64,000 nt of DNA from Erysipelotrichales bacterium (GTDB taxonomy: Bacteria; Bacillota_I; Bacilli_A; RFN20; CAG-826). The DNA lies in the NCBI GenBank assembly GCA_022508535.1, contig JAFLUZ010000006.1:35857-99856 (forward strand), read 5' to 3'. Below are positions 39,736 through 48,711 of the stretch, piece by piece (the stretch's first letter is position 1; each line of letters starts with the position of its first letter). The notes under the pieces were generated by a model. It searched no databases. It worked only from the letters and a program-made list of their open reading frames with translations, and had not been told where the DNA came from. Both the position numbers and the translations under genes were made by a program.

Positions 39736-41807
39736 CCTTTTGTGTATTTTTCCATATGATGACAGTTTGGATAATTGCTACAACCAATAAATTTCGAAAA
39801 TTTACCTCTTTTAACAATTAAGTCTCCACCGCAATCAGGACATTTTCCTACTACTTCCACTTTAACTTCCTTCTTGTTTGAGTCATCGCTCATTATATAA
39901 GTACACTTTGGGAAATTGCTACAACCGTAGAACGATTGTCCTTTTTTATTTTTTCTTAACACTAATGGTGCTCCACATTCTGGACAAATTGGTGCATCAC
40001 TTGGTATCTCAACTTTTTCTTTTGGTACAACATAATGACAATGTGGATAATTTGAACAAGCTTCAAACTTTCCATATTTTGAATTTTTATACACTAGTGG
40101 AGAACCACACTTAGGACATATATTTCCACTTGGTTCATCTTTTACTTTTTCAATATGTGTTTTAGCGTATTCTAGTTGCTTCATGAAATTCTCATAAAAT
40201 GTTTGAAGAAGTTCAAGTCGAGATTCACTACCAGCAACAATTTCATCCAAATTCTTTTCCATTTGAGCAGTGAAAGATGGATTAACTAAATTTACGAAGT
40301 ATTCTTCTAGTAATTCATCTGTTTTTATTCCTTGCTCTGTTGGAATAAGCGTACCTGATTCAACATTAACGTATTTTCTAGCTTTTAGAATTTCAATTGT
40401 AGACGCATATGTTGAAGGTCTTCCAATTCCAACTTCTTCCATGGTTTTAACAAGTTTAGCTTCGCTAAATCTAGCAGGTGCTTTAGTGAAATGTTGTTCT
40501 TTTTCTATCTTTTTAACATCAAAAACATCTTTTTCATTAATAATCGGTAGACTCTTTTCATCTTCATCGTTATTGTTGACTAATACACTATAGCCATTGA
40601 AGACATTTACTGCTCCACTTGTTTTCATCTTTATTCCATTTGAAACAAATCTTACAGTAGTTACTTCATCTACTTTCGCAGACATTAAAGATGCTAAAGC
40701 ACGATTATATATCAATGAATATAACTTATATTCATCATTTGATAAGTATTGTTTAATAGCGTCTGGTGAACGAGTTAAAGAAGTTGGTCTTATTGCTTCA
40801 TGAGCATCTTGAATAACTGCTTTAGATTTTCTGGCTTTCGCTTTACCAATATAATCATCACCAAAGTTTTCTACAATAAATCTTTTGGCTCTTTCTTCAA
40901 AAACTGGAGAAAGTCGTGTCGAGTCAGTACGCATATAAGTAATTAAACCTACTGTCTCTTGTCCAACTTGGACGCCCTCATAAAGTTTTTGCGCAATTAA
41001 TGCTGTTTTCTTTGTTGAGAATTTATAACGATTAAATGCTTCTTGTTGCATTGTGGATGTAGTAAGCGCAGCTTTAGATTCTGTTACACGACGTTTTTTC
41101 TCAATTGAGGACACTATTGCCGTATCACCTATTGTATTTTCAATTTCAAGAGCTTCAGCTTCGCTAGTAATTTTTTCTTTATCAACAGAAACAACTAATT
41201 TTGTTTTTCCTGATGCTAAATTAACATTGATTGTCCAATATTCTTCCGGAATAAATTTTGCTATTTCCTTTTCTTGATCGACAAGTAATTTTAATGAAGA
41301 AGATTGCACTCTTCCCGCTGAACGAGATTTAATTTTGCTTTGGAGTAAACTTGATAGCTTAAATCCAATTATTCGATCTAAGATTCTTCTTGTCTCTTGT
41401 GAGGCAACTAAGTTCATATCAAGGGTACGAGGATTATTCAATGCCTCAGCAATAGATGGACGAGTAATTTCATGGAATTCTAGTCTTTTAGTAGTATTAA
41501 CATCTAAGCCAAGTATTTCCATCAAATGCCAAGCAATAGCTTCACCTTCGCGGTCAGGGTCGGTTGCAATAATTACTTCTTCAGCTTCCTTAGCGCTCTT
41601 TTTTAGTTCCTTAACAACAGGCATTTGTTTAGCTTGAATTTCATAAGTAGGTCTAAATCCGTCATCAATATCTATTCCTAGACCACTTTTTCCTTTAATA
41701 GATAAATCACGAACATGTCCTAAAGAAGCGACTACTTTATATTCATCACCAAGATACTTCCCAATTGTATGACACTTTGTTGGGGATTCCACAATAACTA
41801 GTTTCAT
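39717..41807 (-). CDS. topA: DNA topoisomerase I
   Basis: Relaxes negative supercoils by single-strand passage. 696 residues, normal for Firmicutes. The Toprim domain starts LVIVESPTKCHTIGKYLG and includes ATDPDREGEAIAWHL. The catalytic Tyr is in LITYMRTDSTRLS. Three C-terminal Cys4 zinc ribbons follow, each starting CPKCG, CPECG or CPDCG and ending CSNYPHC, CSNFPKC or CSNYPNC. GGAAGGAG precedes ATG 41807; the frame extends six codons further without need. The coding end is inside its own terminator. Confidence 0.97.
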   Translation of the reverse strand: MKLVIVESPTKCHTIGKYLGDEYKVVASLGHVRDLSIKGKSGLGIDIDDGFRPTYEIQAKQMPVVKELKKSAKEAEEVIIATDPDREGEAIAWHLMEILGLDVNTTKRLEFHEITRPSIAEALNNPRTLDMNLVASQETRRILDRIIGFKLSSLLQSKIKSRSAGRVQSSSLKLLVDQEKEIAKFIPEEYWTINVNLASGKTKLVVSVDKEKITSEAEALEIENTIGDTAIVSSIEKKRRVTESKAALTTSTMQQEAFNRYKFSTKKTALIAQKLYEGVQVGQETVGLITYMRTDSTRLSPVFEERAKRFIVENFGDDYIGKAKARKSKAVIQDAHEAIRPTSLTRSPDAIKQYLSNDEYKLYSLIYNRALASLMSAKVDEVTTVRFVSNGIKMKTSGAVNVFNGYSVLVNNNDEDEKSLPIINEKDVFDVKKIEKEQHFTKAPARFSEAKLVKTMEEVGIGRPSTYASTIEILKARKYVNVESGTLIPTEQGIKTDELLEEYFVNLVNPSFTAQMEKNLDEIVAGSESRLELLQTFYENFMKQLEYAKTHIEKVKDEPSGNICPKCGSPLVYKNSKYGKFEACSNYPHCHYVVPKEKVEIPSDAPICPECGAPLVLRKNKKGQSFYGCSNFPKCTYIMSDDSNKKEVKVEVVGKCPDCGGDLIVKRGKFSKFIGCSNYPNCHHMEKYTKGKRTSK

Positions 41808-41920
41808 CAATATCGCTCCTTCCAAGTATCAATTATCAAGTTATTATATGCCATTTGTCAAACCTTTTTTTCTTTATATATATATTTATTTATACTAAAT
41901 AAAATTTTTTCTTAAATCGA

Positions 41921-42700
41921 CTAATTTTTATTCTCTATTTCAAAAATTATGTCGTTTGCGTTTTCAACCAATATTGCTCCATCTTTAATCAAACTGTTGT
42001 TCGCAGTCCCATTATCAATAGGGTGTGGAGTACAAAATATGGGCTTACCCAAATTAAGTGCCATCGATACAGTTATTCCAGTTCCTGAATTAACTTTAAA
42101 CTCAGGCACAAATACTCCATCACATATAGAAGCTAAAATACGATTTCTCTTCGGAAAATTTTCTTTTATTATAGTTGTATCAGTTGGATATTCGCTAATT
42201 ATAAGTCCTGATTCTTTTATTTTATTATACATCGCTAAATTTTGTTTTGGGTAACATAGATCAATTCCTGTTCCTAAAACCGCTATTGTTTGTCCACCAT
42301 TATCAAGAGCTATTTGATGAGCGAAGGAATCTAATCCTTTCGCCATACCAGAAACAACTACATATCCATTATGCACTAGTTCTTTAGTTATATTCAAAAC
42401 ACATAATTCACCATATTGACTGCAATTTCTTGAACCTACAATAGTTATTTTCTTTTTTGCTTTTAAAAGATTAATGTTTCCATAATAAAAAAGTACAAAT
42501 GGTGGTTTAAAGCAATCTTTAAGAGCAGTAGGATAATTATCATTTAATATAGTTATATAATTACTTTTATGTTTGTTTTTTAGCAACAAAAATTCTTGCT
42601 CAGAAAAATCTTTTTTTAGCTTTATTGCTTCATAAATCTTATCCCAATCTCCTTCATACTTTAAAGAAAGATACAACAATATTTCGTCTGCAGTTATCAA
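41921..42700 (-). CDS. dprA: DNA-processing protein DprA
   Basis: Loads RecA on incoming single-stranded DNA during natural transformation. The 260-residue length is at the short end because the C-terminal winged helix is missing. The Rossmann core is clear: KITIVGSRNCSQYG, VVSGMAKGLDSFAHQIAL, TIAVLGTGIDLCYPKQN, and NSGTGITVSMALNLGKPIFC. The TTG at 42700 fits AGAAGGTGA six bases upstream; the GTG at 42709 is part of that site. It sits upstream of topA as in Bacillus, where sucCD and two other genes lie between rnhB and dprA but are absent here. Confidence 0.93.
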   Translation of the reverse strand: MITADEILLYLSLKYEGDWDKIYEAIKLKKDFSEQEFLLLKNKHKSNYITILNDNYPTALKDCFKPPFVLFYYGNINLLKAKKKITIVGSRNCSQYGELCVLNITKELVHNGYVVVSGMAKGLDSFAHQIALDNGGQTIAVLGTGIDLCYPKQNLAMYNKIKESGLIISEYPTDTTIIKENFPKRNRILASICDGVFVPEFKVNSGTGITVSMALNLGKPIFCTPHPIDNGTANNSLIKDGAILVENANDIIFEIENKN

Positions 42701-42737
42701 AAAAATCACCTTCTATAATACATATAGTCAGTGATTT

Positions 42738-43358
42738 TTAAAAAAGCGTTAATTGTTTTTGTTTTAATTTCTTTACTGGTCCATAAGTTTGACGATGAAC
42801 ATGCGGGATAGCACCATATTTATCCAAAGCTTCTAGATGTTCTTTTGTTCCATAACCTTTATGCTTTTTAAAGCCATATTCGGGATATTGTTTATCAAGT
42901 TCAATTAATAAATTGTCTCTAGTAACTTTTGCAAGAATTGATGCACAAGCGATATTAAATGATTTAGCGTCACCTTTTACTATTGCTTCAACTGGCACTA
43001 CTTCATGCAAAAGCGGCATACAATCTGTTAAAACCATTTCATAGTGATGTTTTAATTCTCTTAAAGCCTTTTCCATACCAAGTCTAGATGCTTCGTATAT
43101 GTTTATTTCATCTATTTCATCTGCACTTATTTCTACAATCGCATACGCTATTGCTTCTTTTTTGATAATTTCAAAAAGTTCTCTTCTTTTTTTATCTGTC
43201 AATTGTTTTGAATCATTTACATCTTCATTTTGAAAAAAACGAGGCATAATGACTGCCGCACATACAACTGGTCCCGCTAATGGGCCGCGTCCTGCTTCAT
43301 CACATCCCGCAATATAAGTTAGACCTTGTTCATAATACTTTAATTCGTAATCTAACAT
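42738..43358 (-). CDS. rnhB: Ribonuclease HII
   Basis: Removes ribonucleotides and RNA from RNA-DNA hybrids. The 206-residue length is normal. The acidic site starts in IAGCDEAGRGPLAGPVV (Asp-Glu). The further metal ligands are in LTDCMPLL (Asp) and AKSFNIACASILAKVTRD (Asp at the end). Its ATG lies just after the rbgA stop with TGGAG upstream, giving the conserved rbgA-rnhB pair. Confidence 0.97.
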   Translation of the reverse strand: MLDYELKYYEQGLTYIAGCDEAGRGPLAGPVVCAAVIMPRFFQNEDVNDSKQLTDKKRRELFEIIKKEAIAYAIVEISADEIDEINIYEASRLGMEKALRELKHHYEMVLTDCMPLLHEVVPVEAIVKGDAKSFNIACASILAKVTRDNLLIELDKQYPEYGFKKHKGYGTKEHLEALDKYGAIPHVHRQTYGPVKKLKQKQLTLF

Positions 43359-43359
43359 A

Positions 43360-44211
43360 TTAAATACGCTCCAAAGAAATCTTACCTATTAGACCATCTT
43401 TAAATTCTTTTAATAGGAGAATTATTGCTTTATTTATATCGCCATTACCTTTATTTAATAAACCACGTTTAAGAGCGATCTTATTGAGAACATCATAATT
43501 ATTATCACTATCATCAATTGTTATTTTAAAACGTGTTTCTAGGTCATTTTGATAGTAATTTCTTAAATAGTTAAGAAGAATATCCGCCAAATCATCGACA
43601 GGCAAAATGTTTTCTTTAATTGATCCAATAAGCGCAAGATTAATAGCCTTATTTTTATCTTCATAGTTTGCAGGTAAAATGCCTGGAGTATCAAGTAGCT
43701 CAAAAGAATTATCTACTTTAATCCACTGTTGTGCTCTTGTATGTCCTGGAGTATTTTGAACGGAAGCAGCATTTCTTTTAGATATACGATTTATCAAGGT
43801 TGATTTTCCAACATTAGGTATTCCAATTATCATTGCACGAATTGGTTGAGGTTTCATTCCTCGTTTTAATTCTCTTTTATGCTTCTCTTCACCTAATATA
43901 TTTATTTTACTTTCAATAACATTTATTAATTTTTTTTCATTAAGATTTAAACACACTACTAAATGACCTAGACTTGTGAAATATTTTTCCCATTCCTTAG
44001 TTATTTTTTCATCTGCTAAATCTGCTTTAGTTAAAATTAAAAGTCTTTTTTTATCTTTGGTTATCTTATATAGTTTTTCATTTCTACTTGAAAGAGGTGC
44101 ACGCGCATCTAAAAGTTCAATAATTACATCAACAATTTTGACTCGCTCTTCAATTTGAATAGTGGCCTTTTTCATATGGCCAGGAAACCAATGTACATTT
44201 TTTTCTTGCAT
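43360..44211 (-). CDS. rbgA: Ribosome biogenesis GTPase RbgA (YlqF)
   Basis: A circularly permuted GTPase needed for late 50S assembly. The 283-residue length is normal. G-motifs occur in permuted order: LTKADL (G4) at about residue 55, IGIPNVGKSTLINR (G1), and DTPGI (G3). The N-terminal WFPGHMKKA and a C-terminal ANTAR-like helical domain are also present. ATG 44211 is chosen with AAAGGTGAC upstream; the frame runs seven codons further across that site. It lies downstream of lepB; in Bacillus it directly follows rplS. Confidence 0.96.
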   Translation of the reverse strand: MQEKNVHWFPGHMKKATIQIEERVKIVDVIIELLDARAPLSSRNEKLYKITKDKKRLLILTKADLADEKITKEWEKYFTSLGHLVVCLNLNEKKLINVIESKINILGEEKHKRELKRGMKPQPIRAMIIGIPNVGKSTLINRISKRNAASVQNTPGHTRAQQWIKVDNSFELLDTPGILPANYEDKNKAINLALIGSIKENILPVDDLADILLNYLRNYYQNDLETRFKITIDDSDNNYDVLNKIALKRGLLNKGNGDINKAIILLLKEFKDGLIGKISLERI

Positions 44212-44222
44212 ATCAGTCACCT

Positions 44223-44813
44223 TTAAAACCATTTAGGCTTTATTGATCTACAAGCACTACTATCCTTTTCAGAGCAATTTTCTTTATAGATAACTTTTAA
44301 TACGCCTTCAATATCCTTTTTAGATAAAGCCCCTCTATTTCTTGAATCAGATGAAACTCCTCTATTGTCACCCAAACAAAAATAAGAATCATCTGGGATT
44401 TTATATTCTTTTAGACTTGCATATCCATTAACTCTAAAGGTAGTAGATTTATCAACTGTCAAAAATGTTTCTTCAATAATTTCACCATTAATTTTTATAT
44501 CACCATTTGCCTCTATTTTGATTTGTTCGCCCGGCATACCAATTACTCTTTTAATTATGTCATGCTCATTAGAAGTCTCACTATCAACTTTAACAATGAC
44601 AATATCAAATCTCTTAATATTATTTATGGCGGAGTTTGTTGTTTTCATTAAACCAAAATCACCATCATGTAATGTTGTTTCCATTGATGTTCCTGACACT
44701 AATATTTCATCATAACAAACATTGCGGTAGAGCAAAACACCTGTCACACAAGCACATAAAATAATTGCGACAGTTAGAATAACATCCACTATTTTAGAAG
44801 TCTTTTTTTTCAT
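44223..44813 (-). CDS. lepB: Type I signal peptidase
   Basis: Cleaves Sec signal peptides outside the membrane. The 196-residue length is normal for the Gram-positive SipS type. One N-terminal transmembrane helix (about 8-30) is followed by box B SGTSMETTLHDGD with the nucleophile Ser, box D DIIKRVIGMPGEQ with the general-base Lys, and box E FCLGDNRGVSSDSRNRG. AAAGGTAG precedes ATG 44813. It is inserted between rplS and rbgA and has its own palindromic promoter region. Confidence 0.95.
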   Translation of the reverse strand: MKKKTSKIVDVILTVAIILCACVTGVLLYRNVCYDEILVSGTSMETTLHDGDFGLMKTTNSAINNIKRFDIVIVKVDSETSNEHDIIKRVIGMPGEQIKIEANGDIKINGEIIEETFLTVDKSTTFRVNGYASLKEYKIPDDSYFCLGDNRGVSSDSRNRGALSKKDIEGVLKVIYKENCSEKDSSACRSIKPKWF

Positions 44814-44833
44814 ACTTTTTCTCTACCTTTCTT

Positions 44834-44861
44834 AATAATTATAATCAAAGTTATAATTATT
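44834..44861. repeat. Perfect 11-bp inverted repeat at the lepB promoter
   Basis: AATAATTATAA (44834-44844) and TTATAATTATT (44851-44861) with a 6-base spacer. A TATAAT -10-like sequence for lepB lies within it, about 25 bases from the ATG. It is either an operator or an AT-rich hairpin. Confidence 0.5.
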
Positions 44862-44923
44862 TACAAACACTAATATTTATAGGCAAATTTTGGAATTGCA
44901 AATATTACTAGTTTTTATTAAAC

Positions 44924-44956
44924 AAACAAAAAATGCTTCCGGATTGGAAGCATTTT
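44924..44956 (-). terminator. Terminator of rplS
   Basis: A perfect 11-bp stem AAAATGCTTCC/GGAAGCATTTT with a 5-base loop and a T-rich tail on the minus strand. Confidence 0.9.
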
Positions 44957-44973
44957 GAGTCACTATTTTTAAA

Positions 44974-45321
44974 TTAAAGAACTGTCTTAATACGAGCAGC
45001 CTTACCAGAACGTTCACGGATGTAGAAGATTTTGTTACGGCGAACTTTACCTCTTTTTACAACTTCAATTCTATTGATAGTTGGTGAATGTAGAGGGAAT
45101 GTTCTTTCAACGCCGACACCACTGCTCATTTTTCTAACAATGAATGTTTCGCTGACTCCACCGCCACGGCGTGCAATAACAACACCTTGGAATAATTGTA
45201 ATCTTTCTTTTCCGTTTTCAATAATTCTTACATAAACGTTGATTGTATCACCAGTTTTGAAATCTGGCAAATCTTTTCTGAGTTGGGACTTTGAAATCTC
45301 ATTAACTAAATTATTATTCAT
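44974..45321 (-). CDS. rplS: Ribosomal protein L19
   Basis: Large-subunit protein at the 30S-50S interface. The 115-residue length is normal. Typical blocks are [44 protein letters not shown], and [24 protein letters not shown] 45321 with AAGGAGA nine bases upstream is preferred to the GTG three codons earlier. It is monocistronic, with its own promoter, leader and strong terminator. Confidence 0.97.
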   Translation of the reverse strand: MNNNLVNEISKSQLRKDLPDFKTGDTINVYVRIIENGKERLQLFQGVVIARRGGGVSETFIVRKMSSGVGVERTFPLHSPTINRIEVVKRGKVRRNKIFYIRERSGKAARIKTVL

Positions 45322-45344
45322 AATTTCCACTCTCCTTTTCGTTA

Positions 45345-45390
45345 TCTTAGGATGTTCATTCGAGTAGTGAGCTCCAGCGGACCATCTGCA
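45345..45390 (-). promoter_or_regulatory. Putative L19 (rplS) leader RNA
   Basis: Between the rplS promoter and its ribosome site, minus-strand AGATGGTC can pair with GAACATCC (one mismatch), closing a domain that contains CGCTGGAGCTC. Firmicutes often have an autoregulatory L19 leader here. The family match is from position and rough shape only. Confidence 0.45.
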
Positions 45391-45413
45391 ACGCTTTTTT
45401 AAAACGCTTTGTT

Positions 45414-45442
45414 ATTCTAACAAATAATAAATAATTATTCAA
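45414..45442 (-). promoter_or_regulatory. rplS promoter
   Basis: On the minus strand, -35 TTGAAT (45437-45442), a 17-base spacer and -10 TAGAAT (45414-45419). The predicted transcript has a leader of roughly 85 bases. Confidence 0.6.
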
Positions 45443-45445
45443 GTA

Positions 45446-45463
45446 TAGTTTTATATAAAACTA
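45446..45463. repeat. Perfect 18-bp palindrome between divergent promoters
   Basis: TAGTTTTATATAAAACTA lies four bases beyond the rplS -35 and 17 bases before the -35 of the divergent small-RNA promoter. It is operator-like, but AT-rich enough for partial chance. Confidence 0.5.
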
Positions 45464-45480
45464 CATTATTTCCTATTCTA

Positions 45481-45508
45481 TAGACTTTTTTTCAAAAAAA
45501 CATATAAT
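45481..45508 (+). promoter_or_regulatory. Promoter of the candidate small RNA
   Basis: -35 TAGACT (45481-45486; four of six matches), a 16-base A/T spacer and consensus -10 TATAAT (45503-45508), seven bases before G 45515. Confidence 0.55.
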
Positions 45509-45514
45509 ACTTAT

Positions 45515-45580
45515 GGCATGTAGCCAGACACATTAACTTAGGATGTGTCACCCCTCGTCTGCGGATGGAGGGATTTTTTT
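45515..45580 (+). ncRNA. Candidate structured small RNA of about 65 bases
   Basis: A compact unit with its own promoter and terminator and no start codon with a ribosome site. It has three hairpins in a row: GGC/GCC (45515-45525), GACACAT/ATGTGTC (45527-45549) with a 9-base loop, and CCCTC/GAGGG (45552-45572) followed by seven T, which is the terminator. An exposed C-rich patch (CACCCC) lies before the last stem. I cannot match it to a known family. The nearest downstream gene, pepT, starts 119 bases later. Confidence 0.5.
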
Positions 45581-45698
45581 GTTTGTTACTTGTATCATTA
45601 ATTGTTAGCGAAAAATTATATAAACTTTTTTGAGCATTTTAATATTTTTTTAATTAGTTTTGTTATATTATTGTTAATAGTTGAAAGAAGGTATAGCC

Positions 45699-46904
45699 AT
45701 GAATATAAGAGATAGATTTATTGAGTATGTTAAAATTGACACTCAAAGTGATGAAAGTTCTAATACTTATCCATCAACTGCAAAGCAACTTGATTTAGCT
45801 AAAAAGCTTGTAGAGGAATTACAACAATTAGGCATTAGTAATGCGTATTTAGACAAATATGGTATTGTATATGCAAAAATACCTAAAAATACAGATGAAA
45901 TCGTGGACAAAATTGGTTTAATCGCACACATGGATACTTCTCCTGATTGTTCAGGAAAAGATGTTGAACCACGTATAATTGAAAAATATAATGGTGAGGA
46001 CATTGTTTTAAATAAAGATGAGAACATTATTTTGGATACTAAAACATTTCCAAGTCTTTTAAAAAATGTAGGTGAAACTCTTGTTGTTACAAATGGTAAA
46101 ACATTATTAGGCGCAGATGATAAAGCAGGAATTGCTATTATTATGACTTTTATTGAAAAATTACTTGCGTCAGACATAAAACACGGACAAATTAGTATTG
46201 CATTTACTCCTGATGAAGAAATCGGACGCGGCACTGATAATTTTAATATTGAAGAATTTGATGCCGACTATGCTTATACTCTTGATGGTGGAGATATTCA
46301 TTATATTGAATACGAAAACTTCAATGCTGCTTCTGCCATAGTTAAAATTCATGGAGTAAGTATCCATCCAGGATCTGCTAAAGACAAAATGATTAATTCG
46401 ATTTTAGTTGCAGAGGAATTTAATGACTTATTGCCAAGCGATATGATTCCAAGCAAAACTGAAGGTTATCAAGGTTTTAATCATCTATGTGATATAAAAG
46501 GAAATTGTGAATACACTGAAATGGAATATATTATCCGTAATCACACCAAATCAATTTTTGAAAAGCAGAAAAAAGATTTTGAAATTGCCAAAAATATTTT
46601 AAATCATAAATATGGCTATGAAATTGTTGAGGTAATAATTGAAGACTCTTACGAAAATATGCGCACATATATTGAAAAAGATCCACGTTCATTAGATCGC
46701 ATCGTAAATGTCTATAAAAGATTAAACATTGACCACGAATTTGAGCCAATTCGTGGTGGCACGGATGGGGCTAGATTAACCGTTATGGGATTACCTACAC
46801 CAAATCTTGGCACAGGTGGATATAACTATCACGGAAGATTTGAATACGCCTCCCTTACTCAAATGAGTAAAATGGTAGATATTCTTTTAGAACTTGTTAA
46901 ATAA
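45699..46904 (+). CDS. pepT: Tripeptide aminopeptidase, peptidase T
   Basis: A di-zinc M20-family exopeptidase that frees the N-terminal residue of tripeptides in the cytoplasm. The 401-residue length is normal. Metal and catalytic residues lie in LIAHMDTSPD (His, Asp), LLGADDKAGIAI (Asp), and FTPDEEIGRGTDNF (Glu-Glu). GGTDGARLTVMG and GGYNYHGRFE close the C-terminal active-site part. ATG 45699 has GAAGG seven bases upstream; a TTG six codons earlier is in frame but lacks a site. A terminator follows. Confidence 0.96.
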   Translation: MNIRDRFIEYVKIDTQSDESSNTYPSTAKQLDLAKKLVEELQQLGISNAYLDKYGIVYAKIPKNTDEIVDKIGLIAHMDTSPDCSGKDVEPRIIEKYNGEDIVLNKDENIILDTKTFPSLLKNVGETLVVTNGKTLLGADDKAGIAIIMTFIEKLLASDIKHGQISIAFTPDEEIGRGTDNFNIEEFDADYAYTLDGGDIHYIEYENFNAASAIVKIHGVSIHPGSAKDKMINSILVAEEFNDLLPSDMIPSKTEGYQGFNHLCDIKGNCEYTEMEYIIRNHTKSIFEKQKKDFEIAKNILNHKYGYEIVEVIIEDSYENMRTYIEKDPRSLDRIVNVYKRLNIDHEFEPIRGGTDGARLTVMGLPTPNLGTGGYNYHGRFEYASLTQMSKMVDILLELVK

Positions 46905-46911
46905 ATTTATT

Positions 46912-46941
46912 AACTATAAGGCTTTTGCTTTATAGTTTTTA
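46912..46941 (+). terminator. Terminator of pepT
   Basis: Stem AACTATAAGGC/GCTTTATAGTT (one G-U, 4-base loop) running into TTTT. Confidence 0.8.
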
Positions 46942-46992
46942 TATTACTATGTATATGTTATAATCAAATTACAAATAAACTGGGGTGATTAT

Positions 46993-47925
46993 ATGGACGG
47001 CTTTAAATCAATGGCAGTGTTAATTGATGCAGATAACGTTTCTCATAAGAGCATTAATGCCATTTTAGATGAATTAAAATCCAAAGGAAATATTGTCATA
47101 AAAAGGGCATACGGAAGCATCAATAAATTAAAAGAATGGGAAGATGAATGTGTAAAAAATGCAATAAACATCTCAAGTCATTTTAATAATGTCAAAGGCA
47201 AAAATGTATCAGACTTTAATTTAATCATTGAAGCTATGGACATTTTATATACTAGAAATGTTGATACTTTTGTAATTGTTTCTTCTGATTCTGATTTTAC
47301 TGGATTAATTGCAAGACTAAAAGAATCAAATAAAAAAGTTATTGGCGTCGGAAAATCAGACGCCCCACAATCACTAAAAAATGCTTGTAATGACTTTATA
47401 TTTATTGAAAACCTAAACAAAAAAGGCATTGAAACAAATTTAGAAACTATTAAAGATAACATTACGAAATTAACAAAAATTAATAAGTACATTTTAGATA
47501 TTATCTCTTCTAGTGATGAACCATTAGTGTTATCAAGAATTCGAGATATGATAAAAGCCCATCATCCAGATTTTGATGTTAGATCTTATGGCTCAAAAAA
47601 TTTCAGCAATTTCATGAAAAATGTCCCTGGAGTAACAGTTAAAACTCTCAACGACAATACAACTATGATTGCCGAATTAAAAACATCTAGCAAAAAAGAT
47701 AATAATGCACCTACTTTGGATGAATTAAAGGAATTTGTTGCGAAAGAATTAAGTGATTCAAAGGAACACAATCTAAGTGAATTACGAACAAAGATTAAGC
47801 AAGAATTCCCAACACTAAACATTAAAACATATGCTTCAAAATTTACTAAACTACTTTCTATGTTAGATTTAAATTTGGAATTTACACCTAAGAAAAAGCC
47901 TGTTAGTGTAAAAATTCCACATTAA
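46993..47925 (+). CDS. NYN-domain nuclease-like protein with two OST-HTH domains
   Basis: A 310-residue protein. Residues about 5-145 are a NYN/PIN-like (LabA) fold with the acidic residues AVLIDADNV, DFNLIIEAMD and VSSDSDFTGL, the layout of a metal-dependent RNase. Residues about 160-230 (KYILDIISSSDEPLVLSRIR, FDVRSYGSKNFSNFMKN) form an OST-HTH/LOTUS RNA-binding domain. Residues about 240-300 (TLDELKEFVAKEL, LNIKTYASKFTKLLSML) look like a second one. GGGGTGA precedes ATG 46993. It is monocistronic between two terminators. A role in RNA turnover is a family-based inference. Confidence 0.88.
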   Translation: MDGFKSMAVLIDADNVSHKSINAILDELKSKGNIVIKRAYGSINKLKEWEDECVKNAINISSHFNNVKGKNVSDFNLIIEAMDILYTRNVDTFVIVSSDSDFTGLIARLKESNKKVIGVGKSDAPQSLKNACNDFIFIENLNKKGIETNLETIKDNITKLTKINKYILDIISSSDEPLVLSRIRDMIKAHHPDFDVRSYGSKNFSNFMKNVPGVTVKTLNDNTTMIAELKTSSKKDNNAPTLDELKEFVAKELSDSKEHNLSELRTKIKQEFPTLNIKTYASKFTKLLSMLDLNLEFTPKKKPVSVKIPH

Positions 47926-47958
47926 CAACAAAAATAATTGATAGCAATAAAATAATCT

Positions 47959-47989
47959 AAGCCGAGAATTTGATTTTCTCGGCTTTTTT
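47959..47989 (+). terminator. Terminator of the NYN gene
   Basis: Perfect 10-bp stem AAGCCGAGAA/TTCTCGGCTT with a 7-base loop and a T run. Confidence 0.9.
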
Positions 47990-48004
47990 GAGTCCAAACT
48001 TACA

Positions 48005-48634
48005 TTAAGGGATTAGGTAATTGCACATTATAAATTTAAAATTACCAATCTCAAATTCTTTTTGTGTGATTTTTTCGGAAAGTCGTCTACTTTCAATAAA
48101 CTCATCTGTCACAACTACAAAAAATTGTTTATCTGCATCATTTACTAAATAAAACTCTTTATCAGTATTTTTTAAACCATTTATAAAATCTGGAATTCCA
48201 AAAGGTCCACAAAAAATAAATCCAAGTGCATTGCCTGTGATTTTCTCACCACGTGTCAATTTTTGTTTTCCGATAAGCGCATGTATTTCTGCATTAGGAA
48301 ATTTTTCTCTAACAATCATGTCCTTTTTTCCAACTTTTTTTACCCATCGTCCACCTTTTGTTCGATTATAATTATATGTATCGAGATTTATCTCTTCCCT
48401 TAAAACGGAAAGTCCAGTTCCTTTACCATCATTAAGAAGGAAATCAATACTCACACCAAGTAATTTGGATAAACGATTTAGATTATCAATATCGGGTATT
48501 CCTTTATCAGATTCCCATTTTGTAATAGCCTGCCTCGAAACAGATAATTTGCTTGCAAGCTGTTCTTGTGTTAGTCCTGCATTCTTTCTAGCTAATTTAA
48601 TTTTTTCTCCTAGTGTCATCTTTTCATCTTCCAT
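48005..48634 (-). CDS. XRE family regulator with C-terminal effector-like domain
   Basis: A 209-residue protein. Residues about 6-62 are an XRE helix-turn-helix (LARKNAGLTQEQLASKLSVS, RQAITKWESDKGIPDIDNL). The C-terminal part is mixed alpha/beta, with a Gly-rich hydrophobic stretch (NALGFIFCGPFGIPDFINGL) that could touch the membrane or bind a ligand. ATG 48634 has GGAGGT nine bases upstream; an ATG five codons later is possible. The palindrome at 48712-48723 in its promoter region suggests autorepression. No target gene is obvious. Confidence 0.82.
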   Translation of the reverse strand: MEDEKMTLGEKIKLARKNAGLTQEQLASKLSVSRQAITKWESDKGIPDIDNLNRLSKLLGVSIDFLLNDGKGTGLSVLREEINLDTYNYNRTKGGRWVKKVGKKDMIVREKFPNAEIHALIGKQKLTRGEKITGNALGFIFCGPFGIPDFINGLKNTDKEFYLVNDADKQFFVVVTDEFIESRRLSEKITQKEFEIGNFKFIMCNYLIP

Positions 48635-48711
48635 TTTTATTTTACCTCCACAATGTATTAGTAATATTTCATCCTTAGTATATATAGAAAAAACATAAAA
48701 TATAAGAAACA

